A stretch of DNA of 64,000 nucleotides from Vibrio sp. S17_S38 (GTDB lineage Bacteria; Pseudomonadota; Gammaproteobacteria; Enterobacterales; Vibrionaceae): assembly GCF_014694375.1 (NCBI RefSeq), contig NZ_JAAUWW010000007.1:103690-167689 (forward strand), written 5' to 3'. The notes below the pieces were generated by a model. It saw only the letters and a list, made by a program, of their open reading frames with translations. It was not told the origin of the DNA and ran no database searches. Within the stretch, counting starts at the first letter, position 1. Each line of letters begins with the position of its first letter. Below, piece after piece: positions 9,181-17,627 of this stretch. A program made the position numbers and the translations under genes.

Positions 9181-9357
9181 ATTGTGAATTAGAAGCCGAA
9201 GCCCTTCCTACTTATCTATTTCTTCTTATAGCTTGCCCTTAACCTCATTAATTTTAACCAACATAAGGAAACATTAGACTACGCCTTCAAGTGCGACGGG
9301 TATACGTATATAATTTAACGACTATTATTAAACAACAATCTATAAATATAAGCACTT

Positions 9358-10269
9358 ATGAAATCATCTTTTGCTATTTGGCTCGATGCTGCTCGCCCTA
9401 AAACTTTATTGCTTGCAATTGCCGCTATCGCAACCGGCAGTAGCCTTGCTTATGCTGATGGCCACTTTTCCTTTGCTATATCATTTTTGGCCCTACTCAC
9501 CGCAACATTACTACAAATATTATCCAACCTCGCCAATGACTATGGCGATGCAGCTCAAGGTACAGATAACGAAAACCGTATTGGACCTATTCGAGGTATG
9601 CAACAAGGCGCGATAACTCAATCAGGCATGAAAAAAGCAATTATTGCCAATATTGTACTGATCATAATGAGTGGTTTAGCGCTGGTATTTTATGCGCTGC
9701 AAAGCCCAACCAGTATCATGGCATTTATTGCTTTAGGTCTATTATCTATCCTCAGCTCTATCGCTTACACCATGGGAAGTAAACCTTATGGTTACGTGGG
9801 TTTAGGTGATATTTCAGTCTTCTTATTTTTTGGCTTATTAGCCGTTTTAGGGACTTACTTTCTTCATACTGGAACCGTACACCTCTCCTTATTATTACCG
9901 GCCATAGGATCGGGGTTATTTTCTATGGGTGTATTAAATATCAATAACATGCGTGATATAGAAAATGATACGGCCAGTAATAAACGCACTCTTGTGGTTC
10001 GTATTGGTACCGACAAAGCCAAATGCTACCATCTGACATTATTAGCGTTTGGTTGGCTCACTCTCGCAAGCTATATTTTGTTTCATACCGAAGCTGCTTG
10101 GCCTACATTATTGATGCTTTTACCTTTAATTTTGGTTATCAAGCATGGTAAAACCATTTGGAAAGTTGAAGATGCGAAAGAATTCATCCCGATGCTGCCT
10201 GATATGGTCAAATGCGCCTTTATCACTAATATAATGTTTGCCATTATTCTCGTTTTTGGCACTGCGTAA
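9358..10269 (+). CDS. menA: 1,4-dihydroxy-2-naphthoate polyprenyltransferase MenA
   Basis: Attaches the polyprenyl tail to DHNA to give demethylmenaquinone, in the inner membrane. The 303-residue UbiA-family protein has eight or nine hydrophobic segments, a first Asp-rich prenyl-diphosphate/Mg site NLANDYGD (57-64) and a second, NNMRDIENDTASNKRT (about 200-215). The N-terminal WLDAARPKTL matches MenA orthologues. The location after hslVU is conserved with E. coli. Menaquinone fits the anaerobic tetrathionate respiration genes at 39-47 kb. Confidence 0.95.
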   Translation: MKSSFAIWLDAARPKTLLLAIAAIATGSSLAYADGHFSFAISFLALLTATLLQILSNLANDYGDAAQGTDNENRIGPIRGMQQGAITQSGMKKAIIANIVLIIMSGLALVFYALQSPTSIMAFIALGLLSILSSIAYTMGSKPYGYVGLGDISVFLFFGLLAVLGTYFLHTGTVHLSLLLPAIGSGLFSMGVLNINNMRDIENDTASNKRTLVVRIGTDKAKCYHLTLLAFGWLTLASYILFHTEAAWPTLLMLLPLILVIKHGKTIWKVEDAKEFIPMLPDMVKCAFITNIMFAIILVFGTA

Positions 10270-10407
10270 ATCTTATGGCGTAGTTATAAATGACAGCTCA
10301 GTTTCGTTATTAGATCAAACTCTAGTCAGTAAAATGAGCTTTGTCATTGCAAAGCAATATTGACCCTATATACTCGTTAATTATCCCCCGCAAAGAGAAT
10401 AACCACT

Positions 10408-10926
10408 ATGGAATATAATACCTCTGCACTGTGTGATATCTATCTTGACCAAGTAGATGTAGTTGAACCAATGTTCAGTAATTTTGGTGGATTATCATCG
10501 TTTGCCGGGCAAGTAACCACAGTAAAATGCTTTGAAGATAACGGTATTATCCGTTCTGTTCTGCAAGAAGAAGGTACTGGCCGTGTTCTATTAATTGATG
10601 GCGGTGGCTCATTACGTCGCGCTTTAATTGATGCTGAATTAGCCATACTGGCTGAAGAAAACTCTTGGGAAGGCATTGTAATTTACGGTAGCGTTCGTGA
10701 AGTCGATGACCTTGAAGAGAGACAAGTCGGTATTCAAGCTTTAGCGGCAATCCCTGTTGGCGCGACTCAAAATAATATTGGTGAAATTGACGTTCCTGTT
10801 AACTTTGGTGGCGTCACTTTCTTACCTGAAGACTACCTCTACGCTGATAATACCGGTGTCATTTTGTCTCAAGAGCCACTCGATATTGAGTTGGAAATTG
10901 ATGACGATGCAGAATTAGCTGACTGA
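10408..10926 (+). CDS. rraA: Regulator of RNase E activity A (RraA)
   Basis: A trimeric ring protein that binds the C-terminal scaffold of RNase E and inhibits mRNA decay; older annotations call it a MenG methyltransferase, wrongly. At 172 residues it resembles E. coli RraA (161) with a C-terminal acidic extension ([13 protein letters not shown]). The motif GGLSSFAGQ near 27-35 and [14 protein letters not shown] are family hallmarks. It sits between menA and zapB as in E. coli and ends at a strong bidirectional terminator. Confidence 0.95.
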   Translation: MEYNTSALCDIYLDQVDVVEPMFSNFGGLSSFAGQVTTVKCFEDNGIIRSVLQEEGTGRVLLIDGGGSLRRALIDAELAILAEENSWEGIVIYGSVREVDDLEERQVGIQALAAIPVGATQNNIGEIDVPVNFGGVTFLPEDYLYADNTGVILSQEPLDIELEIDDDAELAD

Positions 10927-10973
10927 TCGATTTATGGGGTAGCTTTAATCTTCTATCCCGTAAATCCAAAGCA

Positions 10974-11008
10974 TAAAAAAACAGAGCCACTTGGGCTCTG
11001 TTTTTTTA
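10974..11008. terminator. Bidirectional terminator rraA/zapB
   Basis: An 8-bp GC-containing stem (10981-10988 with 10994-11001) flanked by a run of A on the left and T on the right, giving U-tracts on both strands. It lies between convergent rraA and zapB. Confidence 0.92.
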
Positions 11009-11044
11009 TGTTTCCATCGATTATTTATCAATGAAAGTCGGAAA

Positions 11045-11287
11045 TTATTCTACATCATCCATTTTACCAAGTAGGCTACGAATACGATCTTGCCAAACTT
11101 GTTGCTCCTGACGCAAGGCTTGCGATTGTTGCTCTAATTCAACACGACCTTCTTTAAGTTGAGTTGATTCTGAAGCCAATTGCTCATTTTTCTCTTTAAG
11201 CTCTTCAACTTCCATTTGTAATAAAGCAATAGTATCTACTGCGGTTTGGATTTTTGCTTCTAGCTGCTCTAAAACTTCGAAAGACAT
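11045..11287 (-). CDS. zapB: Cell division protein ZapB
   Basis: An 80-residue, almost wholly coiled-coil protein that links ZapA-Z rings to the MatP-bound terminus. Its N-terminus [20 protein letters not shown] and the central heptads ([16 protein letters not shown]) match E. coli ZapB (81 residues); the end LLGKMDDVE is also conserved. Extending upstream would add 46 residues of unrelated sequence, so the ATG at 11287, preceded by GCAGGT, is used. It is convergent with rraA and divergent from glpX. Confidence 0.95.
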   Translation of the reverse strand: MSFEVLEQLEAKIQTAVDTIALLQMEVEELKEKNEQLASESTQLKEGRVELEQQSQALRQEQQVWQDRIRSLLGKMDDVE

Positions 11288-11628
11288 CTTTACTACCTGC
11301 TTAATGAACCATGATGAGTGATATAACAATGTTATCACTAGTGATGCCTTCATTCTACTCAGCTTCTTTTTATTCGCCACACTCTTATTGCAGTATTTTT
11401 GTCTGTTCGCGCAAAAAAACAACACTTATCACGAAAACATGACAATAGTATCCATCCCGTTAATCAATATTCTGAAAAACGTTCACCAGCGGCATAGCAA
11501 ACTGCGCCTATCAACCGGGTGAAGCCACTGTCTTTTTCTTCGAAATATAAAAAAGCAAACGTTACCCTTTTGGCTGTGATAAAATCTGCAACGAATTTTT
11601 CTACCCACTTGTTTGTATTGGAGTCCCT
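11288..11628. other. zapB-glpX divergent intergenic region
   Basis: 341 bp without a supportable gene. It holds a near-palindrome around 11319-11339 (GTGAT...ATCAC with ATAACA-A-TGTTAT inside), the perfect decamer TCACTAGTGA just after it, and an extended -10 candidate TGATAAAAT (11577-11585) about 45 bp before glpX. No clear -35 matches it. No small RNA with a terminator was seen. Confidence 0.4.
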
Positions 11629-12636
11629 ATGAAACGCGATTTAGCATTAGCATTTTCACGAGTTACAGAAGGTGCTGCGCTTGCTGGTTATAAATGGTTA
11701 GGTCGTGGCGATAAAAACGCCGCTGATGGTGCTGCAGTTGAAGTAATGCGTAGCCTACTTAATCAAACTGAAATCAGCGGTGAAATTGTTATCGGTGAAG
11801 GCGAGATCGATGAAGCTCCAATGCTTTATATTGGCGAACAAGTCGGCATTGGTGGTGACGCAGTTGATATTGCCGTTGATCCAATCGAAGGTACTCGCAT
11901 GACCGCCATGGGGCAATCTAATGCCTTAGCTGTATTGGCGGCAGGTGAAAAAGGCAGCTTCTTAAAAGCACCAGATATGTACATGGAAAAATTAGTCGTT
12001 GGTCCTGGCGCAAAAGGCGCAATCGATCTTAGCCTACCAATTGAAGACAATCTACGTAACGTAGCCAAAGCCTTAAATAAAGAATTGAACGAACTCACTG
12101 TTACCACCCTAGCAAAACCCCGCCACGACATTATGATTGCTACGATGCAAAAGATGGGTGTGCGTGTCTTTGCTGTGCCAGATGGTGATGTTGCCGCTTC
12201 AATCCTAACCTGCATGCCTGATAGCGAGGTAGACATGATGTGCTGCATCGGTGGCGCTCCAGAAGGTGTTGTTTCAGCAGCAGTAATTCGTGCTTTAGAT
12301 GGTGACATGCAAGGCCGTTTATTACCTCGTCATGAAGTTAAAGGCGATACGCCAGAAAACCGAACCCATGGCGAATTAGAGCTTAAACGTTGCGCAGAAA
12401 TGGGTGTTGAAGCCAATAAGATCCTCAAAATGGATGATATGGCACGCAGCGATAATGTGGTATTTGCTGCAACGGGTATTACCAAAGGTGACTTATTAGA
12501 AGGCATTACTCGAAAAGGTAATATTGCGACCACAGAAACCTTAGTGATCCGTGGTAAAAGTCGTACCATTCGTCGTATTAAATCGATTCACTACCTTGAA
12601 CGTAAAGACGACACCATTAAAAAACACATTTTATAG
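11629..12636 (+). CDS. glpX: Fructose-1,6-bisphosphatase class II (GlpX)
   Basis: Hydrolyses fructose-1,6-bisphosphate to fructose-6-phosphate in gluconeogenesis; Mn-dependent and related to inositol phosphatases. The 335-residue protein contains the metal-site residues Asp33 and Glu57 (in IGEGEIDEAP) and the DPIEGT motif (84-89). GGAG lies 10 bases before the ATG. In E. coli glpX ends the glpFKX operon; here it stands alone with its own terminator, next to zapB, which is the common Vibrio order. Confidence 0.96.
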   Translation: MKRDLALAFSRVTEGAALAGYKWLGRGDKNAADGAAVEVMRSLLNQTEISGEIVIGEGEIDEAPMLYIGEQVGIGGDAVDIAVDPIEGTRMTAMGQSNALAVLAAGEKGSFLKAPDMYMEKLVVGPGAKGAIDLSLPIEDNLRNVAKALNKELNELTVTTLAKPRHDIMIATMQKMGVRVFAVPDGDVAASILTCMPDSEVDMMCCIGGAPEGVVSAAVIRALDGDMQGRLLPRHEVKGDTPENRTHGELELKRCAEMGVEANKILKMDDMARSDNVVFAATGITKGDLLEGITRKGNIATTETLVIRGKSRTIRRIKSIHYLERKDDTIKKHIL

Positions 12637-12671
12637 TTTTATCAATTGTTTAAATGATAAAACTTCATATC

Positions 12672-12698
12672 AAAACGCAACCTAGTGTTGCGTTTTTT
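12672..12698 (+). terminator. glpX terminator
   Basis: A 10-bp perfect stem (12672-12681 with 12687-12696), loop CTAGT and T-run. The loop is identical to that of the hslU terminator. Confidence 0.92.
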
Positions 12699-12834
12699 AT
12701 TACTCATAAATCAGAAACGTTAGCCTGCGCCATATAAATCTACTCGTCATTTGCATTATTTCTTTTTTACTTCATCATATTAGTTAACGATTTATTTACA
12801 TTTACATCAATAATCGAAGTGTAAAGGCTTAGTG

Positions 12835-13479
12835 ATGAAAACCTCAGATAAAATTCTCCACAAAATAAAACGAGAAGGCAGTATTACCGCACGCCAACTC
12901 GCGGAAGATTTATCGATCACACCAATGGGTGCAAGGCAGCATTTACAAGCATTAGAAGATGAAGGGCTTTTGTCTTTTACTGATATCAAAGTTAAGGTCG
13001 GACGCCCTGCTCGTCATTGGTCACTCACCAAACAAGGTCATAATGGCTTTATTGATCGCCATAATGATTTCACTATCGATATTATTGATGCTGTGACACA
13101 TTTATTTGGTCAACAGGGATTAGAGCAAGTTACTGCGGAGCGAGAGAGAAAAATTCTCAATCATTATCAAGATCAGTTATCCACATGCGAAACATTAGAA
13201 CAACGGTTGAAAGCCTTAACTCAATTACGAGAAAGTGAAGGTTATATGGCGGAGCTTGAAACGACACTAGAAGGTTATCTTTTAATTGAAAATCATTGCC
13301 CGATTTGCCATGCAGCAAAACATTGTCCAAGCTTATGTCATTCGGAGTTTTCGATTTTTTCTCAACTGCTCGGTGATGAATGTCATATCCAACGAACCGA
13401 GCATATTATTAAAGGTGAAAGACGTTGTAGCTATAAAATTACCCCAATAAATACCGTCACGCCAACAAACTTAACGTGA
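12835..13479 (+). CDS. Winged-helix regulator with C-terminal Cys cluster (SufR-like family)
   Basis: A 214-residue predicted transcription factor. The N-terminal winged helix (KILHKIKREGSITARQLAED, then ALEDEGLLSF and the wing VGRPARHWSLT) is of the ArsR/DeoR-like type seen in SufR-type proteins (COG2345). The C-terminal third has seven Cys: CPICHAAKHCPSLCH, then a Cys in LGDECH and one in ERRCSYKI. Such clusters hold an Fe-S centre in SufR, so redox or iron sensing is plausible but inferred. GTG at 12832 is an alternative start; AAGG spacing favours ATG at 12835. No target gene is evident; the neighbours are convergent. Confidence 0.78.
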   Translation: MKTSDKILHKIKREGSITARQLAEDLSITPMGARQHLQALEDEGLLSFTDIKVKVGRPARHWSLTKQGHNGFIDRHNDFTIDIIDAVTHLFGQQGLEQVTAERERKILNHYQDQLSTCETLEQRLKALTQLRESEGYMAELETTLEGYLLIENHCPICHAAKHCPSLCHSEFSIFSQLLGDECHIQRTEHIIKGERRCSYKITPINTVTPTNLT

Positions 13480-13899
13480 CGAAATGTCAGGCTGCCCATA
13501 ACGATTTTCATTGACTGACCCTTTTAAAAATCCACACTCGACCAACATCCAAATACCGCAAACTAACGCTACCAATCCCATGGCTGTTTGTGCCATTGTA
13601 CTCGGCGCTGCTCCTATTTCAGGTGCATATAAACGCCCCAAAATGAGTGGTACATGCATAAGTAACCACCAATTGGATTTATTTCTATCATGCCAACGCT
13701 TGGCCGTTACCGCCAAGTCAGGAATTAATAACCCTGCGGTCACAAGCAATAAAATATAGCTCGCCATATTTCCTAAGCCGCTTTGACCGAGAAAAACGCC
13801 AGCTCCTAAAATAACCGCATAATAAAAGATGTTCCAGATCCAAAAACGTTGTCGACCGATCCTTCCTTGAAAAGAAAACAGCCACTATTTCAAACTCAT
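13471..13899 (-). pseudogene. DUF805 membrane protein with an in-frame amber codon at position 5
   Basis: Read from the ATG at 13899 (AAGG upstream), the frame is M-S-L-K-stop-W-L-F-S-F-Q-G-R-I-G-R, then open without interruption to 13471. The W-L-F-S-F-Q-G-R-I-G-R-Q-R-F-W segment is the conserved DUF805 start, so codon 5 (TAG, 13887-13885) interrupts an otherwise intact gene of about 142 codons with three or four hydrophobic spans. The first downstream ATG is at 13767 and would lose the whole conserved N-terminus. It may be a recent pseudogene, a sequencing error or a suppressed amber. It begins 17 bp after the tautomerase-like gene, so probably an operon. Its stop overlaps the end of the convergent regulator. 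Confidence 0.75.
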
Positions 13900-13915
13900 A
13901 CTCTTACCTTAAAAT

Positions 13916-14266
13916 TTATAGGTTGATCACTTTTTGAAAACTTGCTTTGTCCATATCTCGAAGGTTAACCGTAAGACTTGCGACAAAATCAGCCTTTAAA
14001 CGCAATGCTACCATTATTGATTGAGATAACGCCTGCTTTTGTTCCACGGTTCTTCCTTCAAGTAACTCAACCGTAACATGAATAAAATCAACATTATCTG
14101 CCTTATCCCCAATCAACCAATTGTGAGTACGTAAAGTTCTGGACTTCACATCCATCAATTGAAATAAGCCACTTTCAATCGTGACGTGGTGTATATCTTC
14201 TAGCAGAGCTTGAATATTGACACGCTCATCAATTGAATTTGAATATTCCATCACAACATTTGGCAT
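13916..14266 (-). CDS. 5-carboxymethyl-2-hydroxymuconate isomerase-like tautomerase
   Basis: A 116-residue member of the CHMI branch of the tautomerase superfamily, in which Pro2 (MPNVVMEYS here) becomes the catalytic N-terminal proline after Met removal. CHMI acts in homoprotocatechuate degradation, but no other gene of that pathway is present here, so the true substrate is unknown. The length is close to E. coli HpaF (126). GGGAAAA lies upstream of the ATG. The broken DUF805 gene follows directly on the same strand. Confidence 0.82.
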   Translation of the reverse strand: MPNVVMEYSNSIDERVNIQALLEDIHHVTIESGLFQLMDVKSRTLRTHNWLIGDKADNVDFIHVTVELLEGRTVEQKQALSQSIMVALRLKADFVASLTVNLRDMDKASFQKVINL

Positions 14267-14528
14267 TGGTTTTCCCTCACAAATTAGACTATTACCAGCG
14301 GATCACGTTCATAGTTCTAACATACCTAATTAAGGAAAAATAGCCACTTAAGCCACCTGATTTTTCCGCTATAATCACGCTGAAAATTAATAAAAACGAA
14401 ACTACCATTAATGAAGAGTATAGACATGACGAGAATCATGATCTCATCACATTATTCTGTTATATTCTTTGATAGTACATTTTGGGTTAATACCTGAACA
14501 TTCATTAAATCGAATTGGAGAGAATCCT

Positions 14529-15302
14529 ATGCGTCATCCTGTAGTTATGGGTAACTGGAAATTAAACGGCAGCAAAGAAATGGTTGTTGATTTGCTAACG
14601 AGCTTAAATGCAGAGCTTGAAGGCGTTACTGGTGTAGACGTTGCTGTCGCGCCACCAGCACTTTTCATCGATCTTGCAGAACGCACTCTTACTGATGCGG
14701 GCAGCCAAATCATTTTAGGCGCTCAAAACACTGACCTAAATAACAGCGGTGCTTTCACTGGTGATATGTCTCCTGAAATGCTGAAAGAATTCGGCGCTTC
14801 TCACATCATCATCGGTCACTCTGAGCGTCGTCAATACCACAACGAATCAGATGAGTTTGTCGCTAAAAAATTCGCTTTCCTAAAAGAAAATGGCCTAACG
14901 CCAGTTCTTTGCATCGGTGAATCTGAAGCGCAAAACGAAGCAGGCGAGACAGTTGCAGTATGTGCACGTCAAATCGATGCAGTTATTAATCTGCTTGGCG
15001 TTGAAGCGCTTAACGACGCGATCATTGCTTATGAGCCAATCTGGGCAATCGGTACTGGTAAAGCTGCAACTGCTGATGACGCACAACGTACTCACGCACA
15101 AATCCGTGCTCACATCGCAGCTAAGTCTGAAGACGTAGCGAAAAATGTTGTGATCCAATACGGTGGTTCTGTTAAACCAGAAAATGCAGCAGCTTACTTT
15201 GCACAACCAGACATCGATGGTGCTCTAGTTGGCGGCGCAGCGCTTGACGCGAAAAGCTTTGCAGCAATTGCTAAAGCAGCAGCAGAAGCGAAAAAAGCAT
15301 AA
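14529..15302 (+). CDS. tpiA: Triosephosphate isomerase
   Basis: Interconverts dihydroxyacetone phosphate and glyceraldehyde-3-phosphate. The 257-residue TIM barrel begins [15 protein letters not shown], with the catalytic Lys in NWK, the electrophile His in IIGHSERR, and the catalytic Glu in [14 protein letters not shown] at the start of flexible loop 6. The start at 14529 follows TTGGAGAG; an upstream in-frame ATG at 14469 would add 20 unconserved residues. It is followed by a textbook terminator and is convergent with pfkA. Confidence 0.98.
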   Translation: MRHPVVMGNWKLNGSKEMVVDLLTSLNAELEGVTGVDVAVAPPALFIDLAERTLTDAGSQIILGAQNTDLNNSGAFTGDMSPEMLKEFGASHIIIGHSERRQYHNESDEFVAKKFAFLKENGLTPVLCIGESEAQNEAGETVAVCARQIDAVINLLGVEALNDAIIAYEPIWAIGTGKAATADDAQRTHAQIRAHIAAKSEDVAKNVVIQYGGSVKPENAAAYFAQPDIDGALVGGAALDAKSFAAIAKAAAEAKKA

Positions 15303-15342
15303 TTCTTGTTATTTAGGCTCTAGGCTCTAAAAAATAAAAGAC

Positions 15343-15376
15343 AAAAGGTTAGTGAGAAATCACTAACCTTTTTTAT
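15343..15376 (+). terminator. tpiA terminator
   Basis: A 13-bp perfect stem (15343-15355 with 15360-15372), GAAA tetraloop and T-run. Confidence 0.95.
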
Positions 15377-15392
15377 TGGAGTATTTAAAACG

Positions 15393-15423
15393 AAAAAAAA
15401 CCGCTGCCTTTCACCAACGGCTT
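15393..15423 (-). terminator. pfkA terminator
   Basis: On the minus strand AAGCCGUUG (15423-15415) pairs with CAGCGGUUU (15406-15398) as 9 bp, allowing two G-U pairs, followed by a run of T (complement of 15393-15397). It lies 31 bp after the pfkA stop. Confidence 0.75.
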
Positions 15424-15453
15424 ATCAAACAAAAGTATGAATACTCTGAAAAA

Positions 15454-16434
<981 letters not shown>

Positions 16435-16559
16435 TCAAAATATAAAAATTGGTTTACTTGAATCTTCACTACATATTTGGCTAATCTGCGCCAACTTAAT
16501 TCGAGATTCTGTACGTTAAATACGAAAAACTTACCACTCATAATAGTCATAAGTTTATT

Positions 16560-16571
16560 TCAATCGTTTAC
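16560..16571 (+). promoter_or_regulatory. Possible Cra (FruR) operator upstream of pfkA
   Basis: TCAATCGTTTAC matches the Cra half-palindrome TGAATCGTTTCA at 9 of 12 positions, with the AATCGTTT core intact. Cra represses pfkA in E. coli. Distance to the pfkA start is about 145 bp, which is long, so the call is tentative. Confidence 0.35.
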
Positions 16572-16715
16572 CTTTATGATCAATATACAAGCTTGCAATC
16601 AAAGTGTGTTGATTCACATCACTTTCACTCAACATTTCTACGAACAATAAGATAGTCAATTATCTCAACATAATGACTTATCTCACATGATTTTATTCTA
16701 TATAAGTGCCACTTG

Positions 16716-17615
16716 CTAACTTAATGGTCGATATTTTGCTGCCGGCACGACGGAGATTGGATCTTGGTGAATTAAGACATCTGAATATGGGAATAAGTTA
16801 TCCAATTTTTGTTCCACTTGATCAGAAATTCGATGCGCATCTAGCAAAGGTAAATGATCATCTAACTCAATATGTACTTGAATAAAACGTACAGGGCCAG
16901 ACATTCGCGTACGTAAATCATGCGCGCCTAATACGCCTTCAACCGACACACAAGCTAAACGGATGGCATCGACTTCCTCATCCGGTAACTGGCGATCCAA
17001 TAACGACTGCACCGCTTCATTCGCCATTTGATATGCGCTATACAAAATGTAAATACCAATACCGACAGCAAAAATAGCATCGGCTTGCTTTAACCCATAC
17101 CAACTGAGTACCAAAGCAATCATAATGGCAATATTCATAAATAAATCAGTTTGATAATGCAAAGAATCGGCTGAAATGGCTTGGCTGCCCGTTTTTCTTA
17201 CCACATGTTTTTGAAATAGAACCAAACCAGATGTGAGCAAAATAGCAAAACCACTCACCCACACACCGATCTCAGGCGAGACTAAAGCCTGTGGGCGAAA
17301 AAATCGTTCGACCCCATTGAGCACCAGAAATACGGCAGATCCAGAAATAAACATAGCCTGCGCTAACGCCGCCAAAGATTCTGCCTTACCATGCCCGAAT
17401 TGGTGCTCTTCATCAGCGGGTTGCAATGCATAGCGAACCACCAGTAAATTAGTTAATGATGCTGCCATGTCCAATAATGAGTCAACCAATGAGGCTAATA
17501 AACTAACTGAATTGGTTTGCCACCATGCGATCACTTTCACGATCAACAAAATAGTCGCTATAACCATTGCCGCCCATGCTGCGGAATTAACTAACTTTGC
17601 GTAATTTTTTTCCAT
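16716..17615 (-). CDS. fieF: Cation diffusion facilitator FieF (YiiP)
   Basis: A proton-coupled efflux transporter for divalent metals (Fe2+ and Zn2+) in the inner membrane. The 299 residues match E. coli FieF (300). Six membrane segments lie before about residue 210; transport-site residues are Asp45 and Asp49 (LVDSLLDM) and the HxxxD pair in LHYQTD near 153-157. A C-terminal cytoplasmic ferredoxin-like domain (about 215-290) is rich in His and Asp. It starts 12 bp after the uvrD stop on the same strand, so uvrD-fieF are probably cotranscribed; pfkA follows 299 bp downstream. Confidence 0.95.
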   Translation of the reverse strand: MEKNYAKLVNSAAWAAMVIATILLIVKVIAWWQTNSVSLLASLVDSLLDMAASLTNLLVVRYALQPADEEHQFGHGKAESLAALAQAMFISGSAVFLVLNGVERFFRPQALVSPEIGVWVSGFAILLTSGLVLFQKHVVRKTGSQAISADSLHYQTDLFMNIAIMIALVLSWYGLKQADAIFAVGIGIYILYSAYQMANEAVQSLLDRQLPDEEVDAIRLACVSVEGVLGAHDLRTRMSGPVRFIQVHIELDDHLPLLDAHRISDQVEQKLDNLFPYSDVLIHQDPISVVPAAKYRPLS

Positions 17616-17627
17616 TCAAATCAGACC

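Noticed and set aside
11826..12308. Open frame of 160 codons on the minus strand
   Set aside because: Shadow of glpX; Ser/Thr/Pro-rich composition typical of an antisense frame.
13511..13759. Open frame of 82 codons on the plus strand between the Cys-rich regulator and the tautomerase-like gene
   Set aside because: Antisense to the DUF805 frame, which carries clear membrane-protein conservation.
16611..16624. CRP site between pfkA and fieF (TGTGT...TCACA)
   Set aside because: Spacing between the half-sites is 4 rather than 6 bp.
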